Of a stretch of 14,760 nucleotides of DNA, positions 7,875 through 14,760 are shown one piece after another. Each line of letters opens with the position of its first letter. The stretch's first letter is position 1. The DNA comes from an uncultured Bacteroidia bacterium (lineage in GTDB: Bacteria > Bacteroidota > Bacteroidia > Bacteroidales > CAJPTX01). The stretch spans positions 1 through 14,760 of the forward strand of contig CALHZE010000216.1 of NCBI GenBank assembly GCA_938040915.1. Reading direction: 5' to 3'. The notes beneath the pieces are model-generated. The model did not search any database and was not told the origin of the DNA. It was given only the letters and a program-made list of their open reading frames with translations. The position numbers were made by a program, and so were the translations under genes.

Positions 7875-8596
7875 CTTGCCGCCGCACAAACTATCCCTAC
7901 TGCTGTGGCGACGTTGAGTGAGTCGCCTTGCCCCCCATCTCCCCGTGGTATCGTAATTTGCACCTTCGCTTTCTCTAAAAGCTGTGGCGATAGCCCGTGC
8001 CCTTCGTTGCCGAAAAGGAAGAGCGTCGGCGGACGGAAGGAGACTCGACGGAGGGGTTCGCCTTCGAGGCTCGTGGCTACGATCGCCGTGTCAGGCGTCA
8101 GAACGGGGTAAATCTTCTCAAACGAACGATAGACTATAGAAGTATACCCTATACCCCCCATCGAGGCTTGTAATGCCTTAGAATTGAATATACTCACACT
8201 ATCCTCCGAACAAATCACCTGTTTGAACCCAAACCACGCTGCCGTGCGGACGATTGTGCCTAAGTTACCGGGGTCTTGTATGTTTTCTAGATAGAGATGG
8301 TAGCCCGTATCGAGTGGCAAGAGCTGCCCCTCGGAGCGAGGGAAAATCCCGAGCACGGTGGGGGGGGAATCGAGGAGAGACATCCGTGCCATTTCTTCGT
8401 TGGAGACCCCAACGGGGCAATGTGCCGCGAAACTCCCCACTTCCTCAGCGAGACAATAAAGTGCAATGGGGCGCAGCCCGCTTCGCAATAGCTCATCCAC
8501 TAAGCGACGCCCTTCGACGACGAAGCGTTGCGTCTTTTTCGCAATGTGAGAAGAGTGCAGTGCACGGACAGACTTGATGGTCGCTTGCGAGAGCAT
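7862..8596 (-). CDS. SpoU/TrmH family RNA 2'-O-methyltransferase
   Basis: The protein has 244 residues. An N-terminal substrate-binding segment (KSVRALHSSHIAKKTQRFVVEG, about 8-29) is followed by the SPOUT catalytic domain. Its three motifs are LENIQDPGNLGTIVRTA (103-119), LFLFGNEGHGLS (192-203) and ITIPRG...DSLNVATAVGI (215-235). Such enzymes use S-adenosylmethionine to methylate a ribose 2'-OH in rRNA or tRNA through a knotted cofactor site; the target nucleotide cannot be assigned here. Start choice: the frame stays open upstream to 8758, but ATG at 8594-8596 gives the standard family N-terminus (MLSQATIKSVRAL), and the extra upstream residues would overlap the divergent gene. Its stop codon lies inside mutS2, and the two genes share 7862-7874. 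The motif 3 acidic residue before SLN is Asp. Confidence 0.92.
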   Translation of the reverse strand: MLSQATIKSVRALHSSHIAKKTQRFVVEGRRLVDELLRSGLRPIALYCLAEEVGSFAAHCPVGVSNEEMARMSLLDSPPTVLGIFPRSEGQLLPLDTGYHLYLENIQDPGNLGTIVRTAAWFGFKQVICSEDSVSIFNSKALQASMGGIGYTSIVYRSFEKIYPVLTPDTAIVATSLEGEPLRRVSFRPPTLFLFGNEGHGLSPQLLEKAKVQITIPRGDGGQGDSLNVATAVGIVCAAASYFK

Positions 8597-8638
8597 ACCT
8601 CTTAGCAAATTAACGGGGTTAAGTGCAAGCGAAAGTAG

Positions 8639-8646
8639 TAACTTTG
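8639..8646 (+). promoter_or_regulatory. Bacteroidota -7 promoter element for tamL
   Basis: TAACTTTG is an exact TAnnTTTG match on the + strand, 27 bases before ATG 8674, in the 77-base gap between divergent genes. No good TTTG -33 element is at the usual distance. Its position argues against the GTG start at 8623. On the other strand 8606-8613 reads TTAATTTG, one mismatch from the same consensus, 9 bases before the methyltransferase start. Confidence 0.45.
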
Positions 8647-8673
8647 CCACAAACAGAACAGAATCGCACACCA

Positions 8674-11016
8674 ATGTCCGTCGCCGTAGGGAAGGTCTTG
8701 CCACGTCTTGCGGCACTCGTCGTGTTGTGCCTAGGGGGGCTATTGACAAGTTGCTCAATGCTAAAGAACGTTCCCGCCGACGGATACCTCCTAGACCGCG
8801 TCGAGATCGTCACCCAAGACGCCCCGTCCGACATTGACAACTCTGAGCTTGAGCGCTACATCCGTCAGCAACCCAACAACCGTCTCTTCGGTCTCTATCG
8901 CTTTAATCTCTGGCTCTATAACCTCGGTAAGCCGGGGAAAGAGACCGGCGTAAGCGGATGGTTACACCGCATCGGCGAAGCCCCCGTCGTCTATAGCGAC
9001 GACCTCACTCACCGCTCAGTGCAGAACCTGACGACCTATCTCAACAATCGTGGTTTCTATCACGCCCAAGTGACCGACTCGCTTATCGATAAAAAGCGTC
9101 GCCGCCGAAAGGTGCAATATAGGGTTCGGTTCGGGCAGCCTACCACCATAGAGACTCTAACTACCGAGATAGCCGATTCGGTCGTGTCTGGCTATTACGC
9201 CTCCAGCGTAGCCGCGTCCTATCTTACCCCTGCCGCGCGCCTCGATTTACGTACCCTTGAGAACGAACGTTCGCGGATTACCTCACTCCTCCGCAATCAC
9301 GGCTTTTATACCTTTTCCTCAGAGCGGATTGGCTTCCGAGTAGACACGATCGGCACGCCCTACCGTGGGCGTTTGCTACTCCGGATTGTGCCGGATTCGG
9401 CGGGAGAGGAGAATCGTCACCCTTTCCGCCGCTACGTTATCGACTCCGTACGCCTTTTCACCCAGTATAACCCTTTGCGCCCAGCCACCGGACGCGATTC
9501 TGCACTTGCCTCGCAGCAGCAAGATGGGCTTCGCTTCTACTATCCCCAAGCGCCGGGGATTCGCCTCTCTGTCCTTGCGCCCCTCGTCCTTTTTCGACAA
9601 GATTCGCTTGTGCGAGTGTCGCAAATCAATCGGTCGCAACAGAACCTATTGAACCTTGGGGTGTATCAGACGGCTTCGTTTAACTTTCGGCGTTCGCTGA
9701 GCCCACCTCGCACTTACCGAGACGACTCCCTGAGGCGCTATTACCCGCTCAACTGTGATATCCTGCTTACTCGCACGAGGAGTCAAGGTTATCAGTTTGA
9801 GGGGATGGTCACCACCTCCGGATCGTTGGGGCTGGAAGGGAGCATGACCTATCGCCATAACAACCTTTTCAACGGCGCCGAACAGCTCGAATTACAGTTC
9901 CGAGCACAAGCCGAGGCGGTGCTCCAGAAGACGGCGATCGGCTTTCAAACAGCCCTTGAGATAGGTCTTCGTGCGTCGCTCTCCATCCCGCGTTTCTTGT
10001 TTCCTCTCAAGGGTTATGTATTCGTGCGCCGCTATTCGCCCAAGACCCTTTTTCTTATATCTCACAACTTCCAGCGCCGCCCTTACTATCGCCGCACGGT
10101 TGCTTCTGGTTACCTCTCTTACACGTGGAAGGGCTCGCCGACCACCTCACACTCTGTCACGCCTCTCGAGGTTGATATCCTTAAAATCTTTGCCATTGAC
10201 GAAGCATTTGCCCAGCGCATCCGGCAGACCTACCTCGCTAATTCCTATATTAGTCAGTTCATCTCGCTGCTGAGTTATAGCTTTTCTTACTCCTCTAATA
10301 CGCCCAATGCGCTCTTTTCTACCACGCTTTTTAAGGTGAATGTCGAGGCGGCAGGGAACGTGCTTCGCGCCGCAACCCCTGCCCTCAAGCTCAAGCAGAC
10401 CGATGGCGTCTACAAGCTCTTTGGGTTGCCTTTTGCTCAATATGCCAAGGGCGATATCAACTATGCTGTTTTGTTCCGACCCAGTCGTTACAACTCGGTG
10501 GCGGCACGCATCTTTGCGGGGCTCGGTTATCCTTATGGTAATTCCAATGCTTTGCCGTTTGAAAAACGTTACTATGAGGGCGGAGCGAATGGTGTACGGG
10601 CTTGGCATGCGCGCGACCTCGGCCCAGGGTCTTACAAGGAGGAACGTCTCTCGTTTCCGAACCAAACGGGGGACTTGAAGCTGGAGGGGAACATCGAGTT
10701 CCGTTCTTGGCTCTTTTGGAAGTTTGAGGCGGCGCTTTTCTTTGATGTGGGCAATATTTGGGCAATTACCAAGGCTGACGAGCGTCCTGGGGCAGTGTTT
10801 GAGCCCACGCGTTTTTACAAGGAGCTCGCCATGGGGTATGGTCTTGGTTTGCGGCTCAACTTAGGCTTTTTCCTTTTGCGCCTCGATATGGGGGTAAAGC
10901 TCCACGACCCGAGTGTGACCGAAGCGGCAACGACACACCCTCACTGGATTCCCTTTGAGCGCGACTTCCGGTCAGACGACCTTACCTTCCACTTCGGGGT
11001 GGGGTATCCGTTCTAA
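8674..11016 (+). CDS. tamL: TamL: lipidated BamA/TamA (Omp85) family outer-membrane assembly protein
   Basis: The product is 780 residues. The N-terminus is a lipoprotein signal peptide with lipobox LTSC, Cys27 being the lipidated residue, followed by the family signature SMLKNVPADGYLL. Residues from about 40 to 380 should be POTRA-type periplasmic modules. From about residue 385 (LGLEGSMTYRHNNLFNGAEQ) the Omp85/D15 beta-barrel begins. It contains the conserved YYEGGANGVRAW (633-644), the counterpart of the Omp85 VRGF-type motif, and ends in an aromatic terminal strand, FGVGYPF. Bacteroidota carry a lipoprotein form of TamA called TamL, thought to work with a TamB-like protein in outer-membrane assembly; no tamB is in the window. 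An upstream GTG (8623) would spoil the lipoprotein signal and precede the -7 element, so ATG 8674 is chosen. It is divergent from the methyltransferase gene. Confidence 0.9.
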   Translation: MSVAVGKVLPRLAALVVLCLGGLLTSCSMLKNVPADGYLLDRVEIVTQDAPSDIDNSELERYIRQQPNNRLFGLYRFNLWLYNLGKPGKETGVSGWLHRIGEAPVVYSDDLTHRSVQNLTTYLNNRGFYHAQVTDSLIDKKRRRRKVQYRVRFGQPTTIETLTTEIADSVVSGYYASSVAASYLTPAARLDLRTLENERSRITSLLRNHGFYTFSSERIGFRVDTIGTPYRGRLLLRIVPDSAGEENRHPFRRYVIDSVRLFTQYNPLRPATGRDSALASQQQDGLRFYYPQAPGIRLSVLAPLVLFRQDSLVRVSQINRSQQNLLNLGVYQTASFNFRRSLSPPRTYRDDSLRRYYPLNCDILLTRTRSQGYQFEGMVTTSGSLGLEGSMTYRHNNLFNGAEQLELQFRAQAEAVLQKTAIGFQTALEIGLRASLSIPRFLFPLKGYVFVRRYSPKTLFLISHNFQRRPYYRRTVASGYLSYTWKGSPTTSHSVTPLEVDILKIFAIDEAFAQRIRQTYLANSYISQFISLLSYSFSYSSNTPNALFSTTLFKVNVEAAGNVLRAATPALKLKQTDGVYKLFGLPFAQYAKGDINYAVLFRPSRYNSVAARIFAGLGYPYGNSNALPFEKRYYEGGANGVRAWHARDLGPGSYKEERLSFPNQTGDLKLEGNIEFRSWLFWKFEAALFFDVGNIWAITKADERPGAVFEPTRFYKELAMGYGLGLRLNLGFFLLRLDMGVKLHDPSVTEAATTHPHWIPFERDFRSDDLTFHFGVGYPF

Positions 11017-11271
11017 GGAGGCTGTTTTTCTATTGCAGTCGCGCCAGAGCTTGCGCACCACGTTAACACAGTTCTTCGCGACGTCTCTCCTTTAACCTCT
11101 TATCCCCCCCACCGACTCGCCTTCACGCCCGCCCGTCTGGTGTGAGAACCGCTTGTCGCTAAACAAACGACGGCGTGGTAAAATGCAGCCTCCCGTCGCC
11201 CGTAGGGGTATAGTGTGCCGCCTTTCTTATCGCCATCGTCCTCCCCCACGACTCTCCTTCTCTCAGGACTC
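11017..11271. other. Convergent intergenic region with no supported gene
   Basis: These 255 bases separate the ends of tamL and ung. I see no gene with convincing coding features and no strong hairpin with a T run for either strand. Only short inverted matches of four to five bases occur, such as GCGC pairs near 11041-11056. Confidence 0.5.
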
Positions 11272-11949
11272 TTAGACCCACCGAATAGGCTCTTCTCCCT
11301 GCTTCACGAGCCACTTGTTGGCTAACTGGAAGTGACCACAGCCGAGGAAGGCATTGTAGCTTGTGGGCGCTACAGGATGCGCCGCGGTCAAGACGAACTT
11401 TCCGCTCAGATCCATCCCCTCTACAACCCCTTTCGCATAACGCCCCCAAAGCAAAAGCACCTGAGGACGCGAGACCGATAACGCCAACTCTACGAGCTTG
11501 CGTGTCACCACTTGCCAACCGAATGAGGCGTGCGAACCACTATCCCCCGCCGTCACAGTAAGTACCGAGTTGAGCAACAAGACCCCCTGCGAAGCCCAGT
11601 CGCTCAGGTCGCTGTTCGTCCGTCGCTCGCCCCCATACTCCCGTTGCAACTCTATAAAGATATTCCGTAGCGACGGCGGTATCTCTACCCCCGTGGGTAC
11701 AGAAAATGATAGCCCCATGGCCTGAGCCGGATTGATATAGGGGTCTTGCCCCAAAAGTACACATCGCACACGCGCCAGCGGCGTCGCCCATAGCGCATGA
11801 AAGGTGCGTTCCTCGGCAGGATAAACCGTCACGCCCGACGCACGAAGCGCCTCTACTTTCGCAAGACACGCCTCAAGCGGGGCAATCATCTCACTCGCCG
11901 TAAGTGCCGCGAGCCAGTCCGGGGGGATGAGTTTATCGAGTGGTAGCAT
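11272..11949 (-). CDS. ung: Uracil-DNA glycosylase (family 1, Ung), with altered active-site loop
   Basis: This 225-residue enzyme is of normal Ung length and would excise uracil from DNA at the first step of base excision repair. Visible elements are the water-activating loop GQDPY (67-71) with catalytic Asp69 and thymine-excluding Tyr71, GLSFSV (79-84), the uracil-binding LLLN with Asn127, GSHASFGW (138-145), LLLWG (165-169), and HP at 191-192 with the catalytic His191. Two usually invariant stretches differ. GQDPYH is GQDPYI here, and the HPSPLSA leucine loop reads HPVAPTSYNAF, losing the intercalating leucine position. ATG at 11949 gives the usual family start; the frame continues upstream only by reading back through the neighbouring gene. 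The start overlaps the end of the VWA gene by 17 bases, so translation is probably coupled and both are in one transcript. Confidence 0.93.
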   Translation of the reverse strand: MLPLDKLIPPDWLAALTASEMIAPLEACLAKVEALRASGVTVYPAEERTFHALWATPLARVRCVLLGQDPYINPAQAMGLSFSVPTGVEIPPSLRNIFIELQREYGGERRTNSDLSDWASQGVLLLNSVLTVTAGDSGSHASFGWQVVTRKLVELALSVSRPQVLLLWGRYAKGVVEGMDLSGKFVLTAAHPVAPTSYNAFLGCGHFQLANKWLVKQGEEPIRWV

Positions 11950-13657
11950 GGCGTTTATGGGTTGCCTTTTTTGGGGTTGCCTTCTTGTGTCCTTGCTTTG
12001 CGCTACTCTTGCTGCCGTTTGTTTGCTTTGTGCCTTGAGGAACGGAGGCTTGGCTTTGAGGCTTGGCGGCTGTACTAGCGGTAGGGGCTGTCGTTGGGGT
12101 GGCGGGGCGCACGAAGCGCTCTTTGAGTCGCTGATACTGCCAACGACCGACATTGAGCTGGTCGGGCTGGCGTGCGTCTTGCAAGATCCGCAGATCTTCC
12201 AGTAGTGAGCTGATCGAGCCGCCAGTTGTGTGGGCGATGGTTACATAATCGGGGTTGGGCGGGTTCTGTTCATCTAGCGGGGCGGTGGAACAGAGGATGA
12301 CGTGCACCGGTTTCCGCACCTGCGACAGAAGAGCAAGGTCTCTGACGTCGCTCCCGTTGTCTGCCAACAAGACTAGCTGTTTTGCAGCGGGGAAGTGTGT
12401 CTGGGCGTAAATGAGTGCCTCGAGGTCGTTCTCGGGGTCGTCGCCACTACAGCCGTGGGAGATCGAGGCGGCTAGGGCATCAGACACCTCTTCTAGGTCG
12501 GTTGTGTTCGCCCGAATCCCCCCTGTCGCGCCTACGGTTTTTGTGCTGTCGGCGCGACCGTCTCCATCGTTAAAGAGCACCCCTCCGAGCATCGCCTCGC
12601 TACGGTTGGCGAGTGATAGCCAGAGGAGATACTCCTCAAGGAAAGGATCCATGCTACACGTCACATCGACTACATAGACCGCGCTGTCATAGTGCTTGCG
12701 ATCGAGCGTCCGAAGCAACGAAAGCCACGAGCGACGGATAAAGAGCGAGTCGGTACGGAGCTCTCGCTGCACCACATTCCGCAACATGTAAACCCCTTCT
12801 AATATCTTTTTGGAGACAATAGGTTCGCTTTGCCCGCTACTCCGGATCGGGATACTAAAGGCTTGTGGTGCTTCTTTCTTTTGCGCACGTGTCGGCTTCA
12901 CGCGCTGCGTCGCCGCGACAAGACTATCTTTTAGCGTGCGGAAACGGGTTTTGGTTGGGAATGGGCGCTTGCCTGACTCCTCGCTCTTCTTAACGAGACT
13001 TCGCTTCTTGCTTCGTGGGCTTCCTAAGACGAGTTTGAGCTCAACGGTCTGCAGGGGCGGATAGGGTGCAAACGTATAGTCGTCAAAGTCTGGGGTGCCG
13101 TCTACGCTAAAGGTGTAGTGTAGCCCGAGGGGCACTTCCACGCGCGCCTTGCCAAACCGGTCGGTGCTCCCCGAGTAGAGTTGTCCGTCGTCTGTGGTGC
13201 AATAGAGCAGGCGGTTGGGGAGTGGGTGCTGCTCTTGGTCTAGGTAGGTAAAGAGGACGAGTGCGTGATTCTCCTTGGCGGTTTGTCCGCGTAGGGAGGT
13301 GGGGGGAAGGGTGAGTTCCATCTCCATCTCCCCTTCTTCGAGCGACGTACTCTCTAGGTGGGTCAGTTGAGGGAAGCCGTCGACAGAGACCGAGTAGCGG
13401 GTTGCGGGGAGGAGGGTTACAAACCCTAAGCCGAAGCGATTGGGGTAGAGATATACGCGGTCGCCCGTCTCGCTTAACAGGGTTACTGTGCCGGTGAAGG
13501 GTTGTTCGTCGGCGGTCGAGACATAGAACTTTGCCTTGATACGTTGCGCAGTAGAGACCGCTACAGAGTCTCTCGCTTGTGCAAAGAGCGTGTGGGGGAA
13601 TAGGCTCGCAAGGAGGAAGAGAAGAGGGAGGAGTAGGCGATGCGGGAGAACGCTCAT
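11933..13657 (-). CDS. Secreted/periplasmic von Willebrand factor A domain protein
   Basis: The protein has 574 residues with an N-terminal signal peptide (leucine-rich core 8-19, probable cleavage after LFA at 26). Two related beta-modules follow, aligned on RFG at 74 and 167 and on SVDG ending at 94 and 187. A basic linker (about 220-270) leads to a VWA domain beginning about residue 325. The metal site is DVTCSMD (331-337), a DxTxS form of the usual DxSxS, and GDDPEND (405-411) supplies the later aspartate region. The tail after about 525 is low-complexity Ala, Ser, Thr, Lys and His, ending HKRHATTR. VWA domains generally bind protein partners through a metal ion; no specific function is assignable. 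The frame is open to 13789, but ATG 13657 (or 13663) follows the -7 element and starts the signal peptide. It overlaps ung by 17 bases downstream. Confidence 0.85.
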   Translation of the reverse strand: MSVLPHRLLLPLLFLLASLFPHTLFAQARDSVAVSTAQRIKAKFYVSTADEQPFTGTVTLLSETGDRVYLYPNRFGLGFVTLLPATRYSVSVDGFPQLTHLESTSLEEGEMEMELTLPPTSLRGQTAKENHALVLFTYLDQEQHPLPNRLLYCTTDDGQLYSGSTDRFGKARVEVPLGLHYTFSVDGTPDFDDYTFAPYPPLQTVELKLVLGSPRSKKRSLVKKSEESGKRPFPTKTRFRTLKDSLVAATQRVKPTRAQKKEAPQAFSIPIRSSGQSEPIVSKKILEGVYMLRNVVQRELRTDSLFIRRSWLSLLRTLDRKHYDSAVYVVDVTCSMDPFLEEYLLWLSLANRSEAMLGGVLFNDGDGRADSTKTVGATGGIRANTTDLEEVSDALAASISHGCSGDDPENDLEALIYAQTHFPAAKQLVLLADNGSDVRDLALLSQVRKPVHVILCSTAPLDEQNPPNPDYVTIAHTTGGSISSLLEDLRILQDARQPDQLNVGRWQYQRLKERFVRPATPTTAPTASTAAKPQSQASVPQGTKQTNGSKSSAKQGHKKATPKKATHKRHATTR

Positions 13658-13706
13658 TATCATCACGCGTTGGATTGGCTGTACGCTACCTAGGCGCAGC
13701 ACTGCC

Positions 13707-13714
13707 CAAAAGTA
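13707..13714 (-). promoter_or_regulatory. Bacteroidota -7 promoter element for the VWA-ung unit
   Basis: Read on the - strand this is TACTTTTG, an exact TAnnTTTG match, 49 bases before ATG 13657. No clear -33 TTTG is at the usual spacing. It supports an internal start for the VWA gene and a transcript covering that gene and ung. Confidence 0.45.
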
Positions 13715-13790
13715 GCAATATTCCTCAACTCTTTGCCTAGAGATGGGAAAGGAGAGAGTGGTTGCGGGCGCTTTTTGTTTAATGACCAAT

Positions 13791-13822
13791 AAAAGCCGCC
13801 CCAGTTTTACCTGAGGCGGCTT
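13791..13822 (-). terminator. Intrinsic terminator for the - strand repeat-protein gene
   Basis: Arms 13793-13804 and 13811-13822 pair over 12 positions with one C/A mismatch around a six-base loop. On the - strand the stem is followed by TTTTATT, so it terminates transcription coming from the right, 22 bases beyond the second stop at 13844. On the + strand the hairpin is not followed by a good T run. Confidence 0.8.
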
Positions 13823-13843
13823 CTTCGTCCGATAATGATAGAA

Positions 13844-13900
13844 CTAGTATTTTGATACCCTCTCTACCCTATTCGCACCATTTTGACCCATTAGACGCAC
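13844..13900 (-). pseudogene. In-frame remnant of the type A sorting domain beyond a premature TAA
   Basis: Directly after the TAA at 13901-13903 the same frame reads VRLMGQNGANRVERVSKY and then stops at TAG 13844-13846. Joined to the upstream LPAGVY, with one hydrophobic residue at the stop position, it reproduces the normal final strand of a Por-type secretion tail (GVYxVRL, then a polar turn and a basic V-rich end). Restoring TAA to TTA (Leu) would need one base change. I therefore regard these 57 bases as the lost or recoded end of the gene to the right rather than as intergenic DNA. Confidence 0.7.
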
Positions 13901-14760
13901 TTAATAGACCCCTGCGGGGAGTGCTTCGGTATCGACAAACACCTCGGTGGCGACGAACGCCCCCGTACGCACCACTACCCCCGCGACATTGACGAGCTCA
14001 TAACGCGCCGCTACACCCTCTGGGTTCTCTATCCGCAACTGCGAGGTAAACGGGTTGGGTGCCACCACGAGCGAGGCTAACACAGCATCTTCTACCGCCG
14101 TTCCAGGTTTTTGGGGCTGCCAACCACCGCCTCCATTTCCTCCCCCATTATTCTCTTTTTTCTTAAACACTGCCTTTACCGTCACCGCCCCCGTTACCGT
14201 GAACTTCTTCGTAGCAAGGATGTCTTGCGTGCCTGCCGTAAGTGAAGTAAGCGTATAGCCCTCTTTGGGCGTCGCGATTACCGTAAGCTCTGTGCCCTCT
14301 TCTACCGCTTGAAGTGCCGCGTCATTATAGCCCTCTATTGCGAGTGTCCCTTCGCCTTCCTTAGCGAGAGTAATAGCCACCGTTTTTTTCTTAAACACTG
14401 CCTTTACCGTCACCGCTCCCGTCACGGTGAACTTCTTCGTAGAAAAAATATCCTGCGTGCCTACCGTAAGTGAGGTAAGCGTATAGCCATCGTTTGGCGT
14501 AGCAGTTACTGTGAGCTCTGTACCCTCTGCTACTGCTTGGAGTGCCGCGTCATTGTAGCCCTCGACTGCGAGCGTCCCTTCGCCTTCCTTAACGAGGGTA
14601 ATAGTCACCATCTTCTTAAACACCGCCTTTACGGTCACCGCCCCTGTCACGGTGAACTTCTTCGTCGCAAGGATGTCTTGCGTGCCTGCCGTAAGTGAGG
14701 TAAGTGTATAGCCATCGTTTGGCGTAGCAGTTACTGTGAGCTCTGTACCCTCTGCTACTG
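13901..14760 (-). CDS. Partial type IX secretion cargo with InlB-like (Bacterial repeat) units and truncated type A sorting domain
   Basis: The gene enters from the right edge; its frame is open through 14760, so the start is missing. The visible 286 or so residues contain tandem units of about 75 residues of the type TLAxEGYNDAALQAV, EGTELTVxATPxxGYTLTSL, FTVTGAVTVKAVFKK. These resemble the beta-rich 'divergent InlB B-repeat' modules found in large secreted Bacteroidota proteins. A short linker rich in Asn and Gly (ENNGGGNGGGGWQPQ) follows. Then comes a Por secretion tail: SLVVAPNPFTSQLRIENP, YELVNVAGVVVRTG, TEALPAGVY. In intact members this tail directs export through the outer membrane by the type IX system and attachment to the surface. 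Here it ends at GVY, about one strand short (see 13844-13900), so export of this allele is doubtful. A terminator lies downstream at 13791-13822. Confidence 0.85.
   Translation of the reverse strand, partial: VAEGTELTVTATPNDGYTLTSLTAGTQDILATKKFTVTGAVTVKAVFKKMVTITLVKEGEGTLAVEGYNDAALQAVAEGTELTVTATPNDGYTLTSLTVGTQDIFSTKKFTVTGAVTVKAVFKKKTVAITLAKEGEGTLAIEGYNDAALQAVEEGTELTVIATPKEGYTLTSLTAGTQDILATKKFTVTGAVTVKAVFKKKENNGGGNGGGGWQPQKPGTAVEDAVLASLVVAPNPFTSQLRIENPEGVAARYELVNVAGVVVRTGAFVATEVFVDTEALPAGVY
14201..14760 (-). repeat. Tandem coding repeats of 225-228 bases
   Basis: Starting from the shared GAACTTCTTCGT, units begin at 14201, 14429 and 14654, with spacings of 228 and 225 bases (76 and 75 codons); the third is cut by the window edge. 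The DNA identity is high: 14481-14535 and 14706-14760 are identical over 55 bases, and 14214-14245 equals 14667-14698 over 32 bases. The units encode the InlB-like modules of the cargo protein. Confidence 0.9.

Noticed and set aside
8597..8758. N-terminal extension of the RNA methyltransferase
   Set aside because: The family normally begins at MLSQATIK; the extension has no conserved sequence and overlaps the promoter and start of the divergent tamL.
11950..12153. N-terminal extension of Ung by 68 residues
   Set aside because: It is the C-terminal part of the VWA gene read in another frame, low-complexity, and not part of any Ung.
13658..13789. Longer start for the VWA protein
   Set aside because: The extension would precede the -7 element and put the signal peptide at an internal position.
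13901..13903. Frameshift rather than nonsense change as the cause of the truncated sorting domain
   Set aside because: The continuation is in the same frame directly after the TAA, so no shift is needed.
1..14760. CRISPR arrays, tRNA or rRNA genes, insertion sequences, phage or restriction-defence genes
   Set aside because: No direct-repeat/spacer pattern, cloverleaf, transposase or nuclease-defence motif was seen; the only tandem repeat is the coding array at 14201-14760.

Overview
The window looks like chromosomal DNA from a Bacteroidota bacterium, most likely a Porphyromonas-like member of the Bacteroidales. The evidence is an outer-membrane protein of the PorP/SprF family, a cargo with the gliding-type (type B) C-terminal domain, a second cargo with a Por-type (type A) secretion tail, a lipidated TamA-like barrel protein (TamL), and three exact copies of the Bacteroidota -7 promoter element TAnnTTTG. 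Genus and species are inference; I see no rRNA or other decisive marker.

Left part (1-7874, + strand): an AMP-forming acyl-CoA ligase (186-1880); an unrecognised secreted protein of lower G+C (1960-3087); a strong intrinsic terminator (3100-3144) running directly into a new promoter (-7 at 3148-3155); then a tight three-gene unit with 17- and 20-base gaps: a secreted type B cargo (3185-4429), its PorP/SprF-family partner (4447-5460) and the DNA-repair/ribosome-rescue ATPase MutS2 (5481-7874).

Middle (7862-11016): mutS2 converges on, and overlaps by 13 bases, a SpoU/TrmH RNA methyltransferase gene on the - strand (7862-8596). This is divergent from tamL (8674-11016, + strand), with a 77-base intergenic region.

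Right part (11017-14760, - strand): a 255-base convergent gap, then ung (11272-11949) overlapping the end of a secreted von Willebrand A-domain protein gene (11933-13657), which has its own -7 element. Beyond it a - strand terminator (13791-13822) closes a large secreted repeat protein entering from the right edge (13901 to beyond 14760). It carries about 75-residue repeats and a type A secretion tail.

The most striking observation is in that last gene. An in-frame TAA stops the protein at LPAGVY, and the same frame then continues for 18 codons that read as exactly the missing last strand of the sorting domain before a second stop. The gene is therefore nonsense-mutated, mis-sequenced or recoded. 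No CRISPR array, tRNA, rRNA or insertion sequence was seen. I did not find a clearly new multi-gene system; the linkage of the type IX secretion pair to mutS2 and the pairing of ung with the VWA protein are the main context-level oddities.
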